NCBI GenBank assembly: GCA_002393835.1
Contig: DGTW01000279.1
Location: forward strand, 1 to 24,688
Reading direction: 5' to 3'
Length of the DNA stretch: 24,688 nucleotides
DNA from: Treponema sp. UBA4326
GTDB taxonomy: Bacteria > Spirochaetota > Spirochaetia > Treponematales > Treponemataceae
Made by a program: the position numbers and the translations under genes. This document shows positions 17,701 to 21,900 of the stretch, piece after piece. Positions within the stretch are counted from its first letter, which is position 1. Every line of letters starts with the position of its first letter. The notes beneath the pieces are model-generated. The model was not told the DNA's origin. It did not search any database and worked only from the letters and a program-made list of their open reading frames with translations.

Positions 17701-18617
17701 TCATCATAAAGATAGAATTTTGAGCTTACATTACCGACAGAATCTTCTTTGAGTTCTTCTGCCGTACGAGCTGCATCTTTACTTGCTTTTGGAGGATTCT
17801 GATAAACCTGAGTTGCATCGTAGAGCTTGATTTTTGCGTAATAATTTACAGTGCCAGTCTTTTCCGGGTGCAATTTTGAATAGCGGTTAGCTGCTTCATC
17901 CTCGACATACTGTGCAATCTGAACGCTTGTACCACCCGCAGTAGGAATTTCTTCCTCGCGGAAGCAGTTGATGTCCTCGCCATTGTAAGTTTCGTGAGAA
18001 AGACAGTTTCCATCTTCGTCGTAGATTTCAACATCCATCAGAGAAATGGTGTGGTTGTCAGAAATAGTTCCATCAATAGTGAAAACTGAACCGTAAGCAG
18101 AAGGCTCTTTGTTCTCGTTCTTTACTACGCCAGGGTTTGAGATAATGAAGAGAGGAGGAGTATTGTCGATTTCAAATGAGCGAGAGCTTGCACCAGAATT
18201 GTTTCCTACATTATCGTAGGCGGTTACGCTCATCTCATATTTTCCGTCCGGAAGCTGCCAGCCGTTATAATATGACTCATTTGCCTCATCCTTTTCGTTG
18301 AGCTTAATCTGCCAGCTCTTTGCGTCTGCGCTGACAGTGGCTGTATAAGAGAGAGGCTCGAATTCAATGTCAGATTCGAGGCGTTTTACGGTTACGAGGA
18401 CACGGCTTATGGCTTTATCGTCCGAACAGCTTCCCGCAAGGATAAAGCTGTCCCGGATTGCCGCTCCTGAAGGAGGATATTCTATGGCAAGGGTCGGAGC
18501 CTTCGTGTCAATCGAAGAGCCGAGTCCCGCATTTTCTCCACAAGAAAAGAAGCCCGTTGCAAGAGCAAGGGATACAGTAATAGCAGCGAATTTATTAAAC
18601 AAAGATTTCCTGAGCAT
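2790..18617 (-). CDS. Giant multi-Ig-like lipoprotein with C-terminal propeller-like region
   Basis: This gene encodes a predicted 5275-aa lipoprotein (roughly 560 kDa) of unknown function, probably an envelope or surface fibre. The start is ATG at 18617: GGAGG (plus bases 18624-18628) sits 6 bases upstream and the signal peptide MLRKSLFNKF... follows at once. An in-frame ATG at 18710 would add 31 residues ahead of the signal and lacks this support. The hydrophobic stretch ends in GFFSC, a loose spirochaete-type lipobox. About 30 Ig-like modules follow, marked by boundaries such as DTVAPT and endings such as VTDKAGN. Several modules carry insertions. The last ~720 residues differ: an IPT/TIG-like segment (YITGI...ITVEGFNL), then about 590 residues with repeated strand motifs such as VVSWYDSASGVLKMKY. 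No enzyme motif is seen. The frame is open throughout. Bacterial Ig-like proteins are often adhesins, but that role is inference. Confidence 0.88.
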   Translation of the reverse strand: MLRKSLFNKFAAITVSLALATGFFSCGENAGLGSSIDTKAPTLAIEYPPSGAAIRDSFILAGSCSDDKAISRVLVTVKRLESDIEFEPLSYTATVSADAKSWQIKLNEKDEANESYYNGWQLPDGKYEMSVTAYDNVGNNSGASSRSFEIDNTPPLFIISNPGVVKNENKEPSAYGSVFTIDGTISDNHTISLMDVEIYDEDGNCLSHETYNGEDINCFREEEIPTAGGTSVQIAQYVEDEAANRYSKLHPEKTGTVNYYAKIKLYDATQVYQNPPKASKDAARTAEELKEDSVGNVSSKFYLYDDVYASLMSKKNGGKGLSAAALKDIVSGIDSSDDARDTLATLNEKEKDSSKEENQLYFSLNPEANPTYNISGYDFDFTGEGIIQSASSGNTINVTVSAGLDNVKVNPATVKLWMKEFDAAPTKEELDTAIPKLVGDVKAMEREELEASEIDWTLIRDNSSYAGSSVSVQTIAVTLPAKGIELNKYYILVVTGQDVDKVDFKQNTVFGFIGNVSGIAPTIEINSPENGTFVKAEDFAFEGTAFVNNSQLKVKTLQTTITATNGAVAVGNENGYTVERQFDEETKEWTGDEALTITNDEAVWKWTLTPSKIEDFLEDTKDATKYTLSIKGISSSGHDVTMSSMVQLDITPPVVSINTITPIVEGKDFDGSNNVYINGTVRIMGTIVEQNLKEVTYDIFAKTEDEDDFVSILELMKQASQGPYSSDLFDGKLERSNSIDISFPTTYLTAYYAKKTGKTDPKITIKVTLMAEDIVGNKGEYSSTIYNKTLENPDGRDFIIYQETDRPKITLDNAFTEYEDNGVTKSLLWKESDDLEHNNSCNINTDHNLFGTVSNNRLQVSASDDDALSAIRISVFAYKDDKDELVGGGSSFFSKTTGTYKCDLPDEEGVYKVKVEAFDSKILPTDLNDSSTSFGYNSTDEFYIAISSGAPNIEISKPYAGSYQSGTVDIAGSVTKKEWIKSVEGVLNQNGELLESIVVSEPAFASQEATAWNSSVTLPTNASGNYSLVYTVTDRFGQKNSVERSFMVDIYPPKFKIEEPDSENRNVFTKDGIYTVKGSISDGEGTSGIKGLYYSLKAQTASGDTYKPFNGDKLSDDWQQASVIAKEKGQFTWTANIDLTGIASTDGSESNTVYFAAIDEAGNISLISENSDSSSLKITRDTVSPSTTLLGSGLKKPAGNVVSGDTGDKDEAENLILDAGAELSEEIVYYANDSYTLSGLVTEVSPADVTITAKMGTNDLTVTRDETNSKKWSLAASESEGSQLYEITITDKAGNSVSKKISVIKDSQKPNLTVSNETTDKDALVTNKLITEENTNHSIENGIHKYLLSGKWSDKTSGTGKLQYRVRPHKEDDSYVDSYSDWLDISDVTTSTAESSWSFKVDMLEGYGLGSGVWMQGRAIDAAGNITYTEEYKGIRVDFGKPTVTKTSEAPEYVAKDGKLTITGTVSDSYKLSSSPVIVVAKIDGTEVTNGEKGFAFTQNVAEDTKTGTYTITVDASDSNNGEWTFEVKANDWAARESAALSFSTTVDTVAPAWNEIKVNNELYDSDANRTWYKNATLPFSGSLTETGSKVKEIQWSVIKAGASEPAEGDTGTVSPKADNTFNTNIGEFIAKKDAGGTAVANTVKLVAVDYAGNKSVEKTFNIYIDSEAPTLVKSNKDGTQFSNKEAALDVALEASDDASGVKSVTLSITLDGSTTPLEISSGKTTIEAREDANSGKWEATIPKDFLSTLENKTYAVKAKIADNAKNTSDMTLFRIDVDDEKPTIGKLTVTNTNSKYSVYKSTTETETYFVHNGDGNKFEILGAVQDAKSGVARVELWNGDTKLGEASSLPISDIDLDGLTDKVDLTLKVTDNAGNVQTQDIVVNFDNEAPKGIHAIDEKNKDIFFRLGVSNSDETEITKGQGGLWNDDIDLDVGGKYSNNSYSNSQTIRVRGAINDAGSGVEMIYYKVINSTSELSQDGADGLKVRANDFLQNYKTDNNGYFKADKVSKKRVTYTSTEGKLYDTNGDYVSLNGADTIFKGFAESFGEITFTENGQEKTKKYATITTNYDNSFTGFDDGYNYLILVAVDNVGNTALDTVTIVQGGVKVPYSNFSLNVDTETPKLESNTKNTQFTNCAANFDVDGTFEDNASGVKSVVLDIVNDKDSTTVHTITLNKDSTGWTQTETNNGKSGTWRATISAKIFPENTTATFSVIAKVTDVAGNSSSSNIFNIQIDRVAPEFKNTLLATTSATYKVYRPDEAADVYHVNPSNGTFSISGVATDDYGLAEVSLSIPGIAEISPVENASFNFAGLDLSGLSGTSVVATLTVTDKAGNTATKPVTINFDKTGPSWVADDFKVNDTAFDTTENAKNWYKDNLLSFAGAYTDILSEIEKVTYTIVPAGAGTQSTGTFSTTKGTGANPRKETFTTNLKGFVDKTGDSGEAYNLVKLTAYDKVGNPSEEKQFKIWIDTTAPTLESNIKTTKLTNCQSDIPVTGSFDDNASGVKSIVLEVISDKTKAVVENGTITINSAATGLNTSAKTWAATISKSILPTDASESCTVKATITDNAGNPASPTIFNIQIDTETPAFKNTALVVDETVDKVYKPNENVETYYVNPTQGKFKITGVATDNYGVAKVELSIPGLETITPVENGSFDFTALDLHTLTGTSVVATLKASDEAGNFVEREITIKFDSTVPVLGDDFRINGGVYKVDGSKNWYKDNLLTFSGTYTEAGSGIEKVTYEITKAGDAGNAEGSFATTKGTGVNASQETFSSNLSGFVEKEGSTGNEYNTIKLVAYDKVGNKSTGKDCLIYLDTVAPTVTNKIETFYTNGEENLKNVNGEDAVISGTVTDTAAGVGSVKISVNGKEINEGDNATTGYGTLTLKKEGRETVGEDTVTYDANKWKWETKIAGKAFKNGNTVTDGNYQVSVVAEDNAVPGNSTTHPAANVIVDTTPPRVKLTAPTNADSEKDDGKIYINGTIELKGSIEDANILPTTAITGIQYKKIKDASGEAVSTSAWTDMTKYQPAKPADGDTPATTEVKGIKLSGNYTFSVTDFDTTTLDDGCTYQLQAVAVDIAGNPGYSEAVEVEISQDTDRPKVNFNNITFSSSLKTYLLKHGTNAQVTGRIMDDDSTSTAVVKEFIVSTTAYDGTGTKPVASPTGTNPKNIGKITSSAGDFTITPTDTEDGEKTFYIYIKDNEGKDFYTTYNTNKLQNPKILLNNNPQNDVKVKDEEGKDVSIDWDKTMFKYKSDSKNPTMGVGKGLPYLDVNGTSIAKYSATEDFALNKTNSNLDASFIVGGVKRRYLKLYFTGKDASGIASMSATITDSHGHTLKELATPEDYEGTQNIDTDATWTTVIIDLGNLEYTEGETKKTVSDGQLTVTLKIKDRVELETTQQYSFYVDNVAPTINVESPASGSRETQEVTIKGNTSDTGNAGMASIKWAVPTNAQVTANPALTVDTLYSTLKWNDYMKDDKSVTAWEFVFDGAGVTDAEKESKTTFENGNPLLNIFDTDTYATPVNNVYPLKIYFMAEDTLGNFSIEKWYTINHDPLGDRPEIKFSYPTKKDYGNSNYATLGGVIRPSGQATIPYGTATVKNVYYQILHDDGADTVYTKAYAQEKGYTIVEVKDIIGESVVNSIKNETDATTQKNLLRDYGFSSLTEMTSWWGIEASGSASWYFAFNNDGELNSDTNDTNNIIVRACGVNSANKFGVWSSADNEISIHIAKGIPEFEYDIVQFEETPGSVDATPKVIQPYKADMYLRGKWYIRATATDDGAMKSIVATEGGNSVANILSGVSGKTGKILVPISESSGTHEYTITATDNQDNPSNMPFSLVIDNTAPTLESITGASTQFEVAKQNSVHNSNNWFTLGGTSEDAESGVEHIVFYYVRNIGDATETDGTNAVVFDPIIPNKTGNNVTDKYTDARVKIANLEEITITGASNKIKEGESSEVTQDKATFKLYAEKATATANMPDEKTFVASSALSAHVRVGGLVQIGGLFRKIKTISSDRKTVTLNEGIKDKKQKTALFPIAQVIDADNGSNSQSGNGEFKFDTGKDDGDKMPESFAKNDKARIWDANIYSDNMPDGPVSLVILAFDKAGNVNGVVYDAMVSNNAPRLAKVHLGTDLNGDGKYENSSSIKELEEYDILGLANGAQDKYELDFTKKDKNNDPVYPAGIFKIKKGLAVVPEIVGGNGDIGMVLKKGADNTNEVKATFTNGTPTNLITASSTVKNAESDGNITATFSGSVIGTFAGSKASYSMDSYELASTDFGDSDEGTGKGMSFTFWDSTEKTTQGDNSQNAVLYVKNFTVAQQDSVPPTVVVNPFYWKDIKSNSIYGSSTATKTSELNGHIELEDDIKDITSITSTLGTDPKVSGKITFTGTAYDEHSLASLKFSFGKTGVATFTDAPLATYSDSTWTIATKTLASDGYEFTVSDAGKVYSYDGSAQKVVTSKSSTYGVFEDTTYFNQKGHKIYWTLSIDTEKIDTKAEKDMVLTVLATDTKIGTKDARTTSTATAKISAPDKIGGYIPGMEMTDSVKYTVTDGTTNYPTYQMDVVPYITGITTELSAGNNRYPTVLSRSALGVYPVRRASSADDKDKSYITVEGFNLKGKDTGITIAGTSFATENDSTTNAVKVNIVSTSTITGGGLVATVGTVSSLNNETLKQVTSVVDGKSVTRKIEYNYEENGQNNDNLTNERQLHIVDVTTTTNTEDKRMLDMALSGNTLNFSAGYKDKYFASFANITGANIDNNANQLRGSYTRYFDNAIDFNDQGTMFTVSVCGDTRMTPVSGWTSGPSHIALIKGNPTMSFSSAGNNEYSYYVGNNTDMLYLESNWNGAELNNLERYKWPSLVVTGQNSATKGYLSYYDSTSKLIKFRYFETNGTKVATNLAPYTAGNTPNYISGDNYQSTEGTVNTNATYSQGYVAIAGDEENSPYSAVNVTSNGTAVVSWYDSASGVLKMKYNTSPSTSFSGYQVFKDDKIPVSSSDVTLKFNISVDGTNKGEVSVTYKNIDNDTWYSTLGARTKHEFAHQLNLELSKKCGAYAEVDPKTNKVTVRSMQTGTGSSISITSVKYGTTTITNATETAVVGAGNRWHEVIVDNQHAGQYVSMQTDSKGGIHFAYYDTADGDLKYAYMSSVNENEANNPAVVSVKVDSYQQVGQYVDLALKESTSGNKTSVTPYISYYSLSNADTARAAKVAKLMSPIVYTTTSGKVTSDSSAVQAGADNLDTFTGNWESFHVPTKGKPDQYRVNIGIKSNGDVYISYLANRIIEYVKVE
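2793..4960 (-). other. C-terminal head of the giant lipoprotein: IPT/TIG-like plus beta-propeller-like region
   Basis: The Ig-like pattern stops near 5040. At about 4640-4960 there is an IPT/TIG-like stretch (P-Y-I-T-G-I at its start, I-T-V-E-G-F-N-L in the middle). From about 4560 to the stop, blade-like motifs recur: YLSYYDSTSKLIKFRYF (~3990-4045), VVSWYDSASGVLKMKY (~3735-3790), IHFAYYDTADGDLKYAY (~3220-3272) and VYISYLANRIIEYVKV (~2797-2845). The pattern, strand-YYD-x5-L-K-strand, resembles blades of sialidase/BNR-type propellers, but no Asp-box or catalytic residues are seen. The fold assignment is inference. In an N-terminally anchored lipoprotein this region would be the part farthest from the membrane. 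Confidence 0.5.
10165..11203 (-). repeat. Three-module repeat unit C in the giant lipoprotein gene
   Basis: This unit of about 345 residues has three Ig-like modules in fixed order. The first opens LESN...LTNCQSD, the second has VYKPNENVETYYVNP, and the third has NWYKDNLLTFSG and ends KLVAYDKVGNKS. It follows unit B directly and matches it module by module. The two units share DNA words, for example TTATACCAGTTCTTTG near 10463 and 11499. Boundaries are approximate. Confidence 0.75.
11204..12265 (-). repeat. Three-module repeat unit B in the giant lipoprotein gene
   Basis: This is the tandem partner of unit C. Its modules open LESNTKNTQFTNC, contain VYRPDEAADVYHVNP, and end with NWYKDNLLSFAG and KLTAYDKVGNPS. 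The close match in protein and in parts of the DNA points to a fairly recent duplication of a ~1.04-kb segment. Boundaries are approximate. Confidence 0.75.
12960..13985 (-). repeat. Diverged, reordered copy A of the three-module repeat
   Basis: The same three module types appear again but more diverged and in shifted order: first the W-Y-K module (RTWYKNATLPFSG), then the Q-F-[ST]-N module (GTQFSNKEAALDV), then the V-Y module (YSVYKSTTETETYFV). A separate stretch of about 230 residues lies between this copy and unit B. Boundaries are approximate. Confidence 0.6.
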
Positions 18618-18774
18618 ATAAAGCCTCCGAATCTCAAAATCTAAGATGAAAAAATTAAAATATACTTTTTTGAATATTTTGTTGTTAACGGCAGGAAATC
18701 TGCTGAACATTAGATAAATGTCGCCCTTTAAGACTTTATATTAAGCAACAAGACACCTAAACCTAAGTTTGCAG
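18618..18774 (-). other. Leader (5' UTR) of the giant lipoprotein gene
   Basis: About 150 bases separate the predicted -10 box from the chosen ATG. The stretch is AT-rich and holds two small possible hairpins on the minus strand: ACATT/AATGT and GCAG/CTGC. It ends in the GGAGG ribosome site. No known riboswitch or RNA-thermometer pattern is recognised. Confidence 0.4.
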
Positions 18775-18803
18775 ATTATAATAATAACACACCTTTTAGG
18801 GAA
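18775..18803 (-). promoter_or_regulatory. Predicted sigma-70-type promoter of the giant lipoprotein gene
   Basis: On the minus strand a perfect -10, TATAAT (plus bases 18775-18780), has TTCCCT (18798-18803; 3 of 6 matches to TTGACA) 17 bases upstream, in a strongly AT-rich stretch. It lies between the upstream gene's terminator and this gene, so the two giant genes can be transcribed separately. Confidence 0.5.
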
Positions 18804-18850
18804 TTTTAAGTTTTCTTTGTAAAAAAAATCACTTTTCTGAGAGCTTTTTT

Positions 18851-18903
18851 AAACAAAAATTAAAATTTCGGGCTTTGAATCATCGAATTCAACTCAAAAC
18901 CCG
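18851..18903 (-). terminator. Terminator of the barrel-protein gene
   Basis: Read leftward, CGGGTTTTGAG (plus bases 18893-18903) pairs with TTCAAAGCCCG (18869-18879) through 11 pairs including two G-T wobbles, around a 13-base loop. AAATTTTAATTTTTGTTT follows. It starts 13 bases after the stop codon of the 1732-aa gene, as expected for a Rho-independent terminator. Confidence 0.75.
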
Positions 18904-18915
18904 CAATTTTAAGTG

Positions 18916-21900
18916 TTAGAATACATTTACGCGCAAACCAAATGAGATTTGCGGAACAAGGCTTGGCGCATCAGAAGAAACATCCGTCGGAATGAACCAG
19001 AGCTGGCCTTCGGTGTAGAAGGCGATTGTCCTGAACATCTTCTGCCTTGAGAAGGTGACTCTTGGGAACTCCAGCTGCAAGAGACCTGCGGAAAGAATCT
19101 GAGCCTTTCCAGAACCAGACTCATTAAAGCGGGTGAAGTTCGCGCCGACAGCCACATTAAGGCTGAGCCATTCCCAGTCAGGGCCAAGGTAGTACCTGAA
19201 TGGCATGTAGAATACATTTGCAAGAAGTTTCATGCCGAATACATTGTCGCCACCATAGCGCAAGGTCGTATCGTCAAAAAGGTTGCGCTGCTGCTGGGTA
19301 AACTGTCCCCACTGAACCTGCAGCTTAACATTGTCGTCGAAGAAGGTAAGACCGGCACCCACATTGAAGAGGGTTGCACCCCAGAACTGCCAGTCGAAAT
19401 AGAGTCCCTGGATAAAGGCCGGGATTTCATAAGAAGACTTATCTCCCTGACGCAAGGCAAGGGTCAGGCTCTTAAGGGCAACATCGTCCTTTGCAAGGCC
19501 GGAGAATTCCAGCTGCTGGTTGTAGTGGCCGCCAGAACCAGGAGAAATGAGCTTGATTGTCGGCTTGGTGCTGTCAACCTGCACGATACAGCGGGTAACT
19601 GCGACCTCACCGTTTTTCATCTTGGCTCGAACAAGGAGGAAGTGATAGCCTTCAGCAATGTCTTCATTTTCGACACGGTAACGCCATTTTCCGTTTGATG
19701 AAAGTTTCGTGAATGACTTTCCGTTGTTGAATGAAAGCTCCACGCTCTCGACGACTTTTGCCGCCACAGCATCCCTAAGCTCTTTTGAAGCACCCTTAGC
19801 GTTGGCTCGGATGACCTCTTCCTCATCGTAAGAATAACCTGCGTTACCGATGATGTATGGACGGTCGATTGCAAAGTCACCATAAGTGAAATTGTCGATT
19901 GTAACCCATGGGCCGACGGCACCATAGTTAAGGTACTGGGTGTTAGAGACAATTTTTGAGGTGTCTGCAAGCATGGCCTCTACACGAACATCATGCTTTC
20001 CTTCCTCAATCATTGTCTGGTCAAGGGTAAACTTGAAGTAGCCGCTCTCGCTTAGCTCTGTCTGAGCAACTTCCTTTCCGTCAACATAAAGGTTAAGTCC
20101 CAGAATGTCAGTTTCGCTGACAGCAGTTCCGTAAAGATTGAATACGCCCTGAACGAATTCGCCGTTAAGCGGATAAAGCAGGTCAACCTTGGCCTTGGGA
20201 GCTTTTTTGTCCAGCTTGATGTTTCGGCTGACCCTGGTGATGTTTTCTGCCGCATCTACGCCGGTAAGCTCAATGTTATAGAAGCCATCGTCAAGATTTG
20301 AAATATCAAGCGACTCTGTGATGATTTCATCTGGAGACAAGTCCGTTCGGGCAAGTTTTGAGCTTACAGAGCGTCCGTCAAGAGAACGGATGGTGATGTA
20401 AAGTTTCGTAAGCTCGATGTTGTCTACTGTCTGACCAGAGAAGAAGACCATGCCTGTAGAGCGTGAATCATCCAGAGGCAGCATGAGGTCAATTTTTGGA
20501 GCCGTATTATCTATGTTTATCAATGAAGAATACAAGCCTTCGATTCCATACCAGTCAACGACCTTCATAAAGACGACATGTGTTCCGTCTTCGATGACCC
20601 TTGTGTCGAATTCATAAGTCCAGTTGCACTGAGTCATTTCGTGGCCGAATTTTCCTACAGTCTCATTGTAAGAGTTGCCGTTGTCAACAGAAATGTAAAC
20701 CGCCTTGATACCGTTTTTGTCGGTCGCAATGCCGCTCATTTTGACAGTCTGCTTGACTGTCTCGCTGATTGGAGGCGTAAGGACAGAACCCTTTGGCTCT
20801 TCAAGTGAAATCCTGAAATTGCGGGTAAATTCTGGACCGCGGACACCATTGATGTCAACTGCATAGACAGTGATTGAGTGCTCGTTGTCAGTAAAATCCG
20901 TGAGTTTTTTCGGAATGATGAAGCTGGTACCAATCTGATTAAGCTCTTCGTAACGGCCGTTGTCGAATTTGTAGAAAATCTTTGGACCTGCAACGACTTC
21001 ATCAAGCTCATTCTTCATTACACCGTCATCATCGTAAATAACGCCAGAGAACTGGAAATCTCGGGTAAGGACAGCATTTTCTTCAGGAACATGAACTTCA
21101 GCCACCGGCAAATCGCTTACATTGTCGATGATGAAATTCCACTGCTTTATTTCAGTTTCGTTGCCAATTGCATCGATGAACTTGAATGACATGAGGTCAT
21201 CGATTGGTTTTTCAGCCGTTCCGATATGAGTTGTAATCATTGATGCCAAAGGAATATCAACGGCTTTTGGAGTCTCGCCTTTTTTAAGGGGAGCAAAGTA
21301 CTGAACTTTGTCCAGACGACCGTTATCCTTTGCGATGAATGCGATGAGGTTTTCACCGTTTACGATGTCGTCCCCGCCCGGAAGAACAACCTCAACTGTT
21401 GGCGGAGTCGTATCTTTTTGGACTGCAACTGATTTTACGCTGCTCTTTCCAGTTACATCGGTGGCTCGGACATCAATTCCGATGAGGCCGTCCTCGGCTG
21501 TGCTTACGCTGACATTGGCCGTGTACTGGCCGCCACTGCCCTTCATGTCAGCCCATGAAGCGCCTCCGTCAATAGAGTACTCGACTTTTGCGATTCCGTT
21601 GACATCGCTGGCCGTTACAGAAAGCTGGGTGTTGTTTTTAACCCAAATATGATTTTTTGGAGCAACAATTTCCAGGGCAGGAGGCTCACTGTCAACCACA
21701 AGGGTGATGAGAGGAGAAGAGAATGACTTGCCCCTTCCGTCTTTTACGCTGACAGAAACATTTTTGTAAGTTCCGTCTTTGAGGGCCGTGATTGCCAGTG
21801 ACTTGTCTTCGTTTGCGAGTTCTAAGCCATTGACAGAAAGGCTTGCCGTGACAGGAGCCGAAACATTGGCATATCCCGTGAAAGGAGTGTTTGCCGGAAT

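Noticed and set aside
18618..18774. Riboswitch in the leader of the giant gene
   Set aside because: Only short weak hairpins are present and no conserved aptamer core was recognised.
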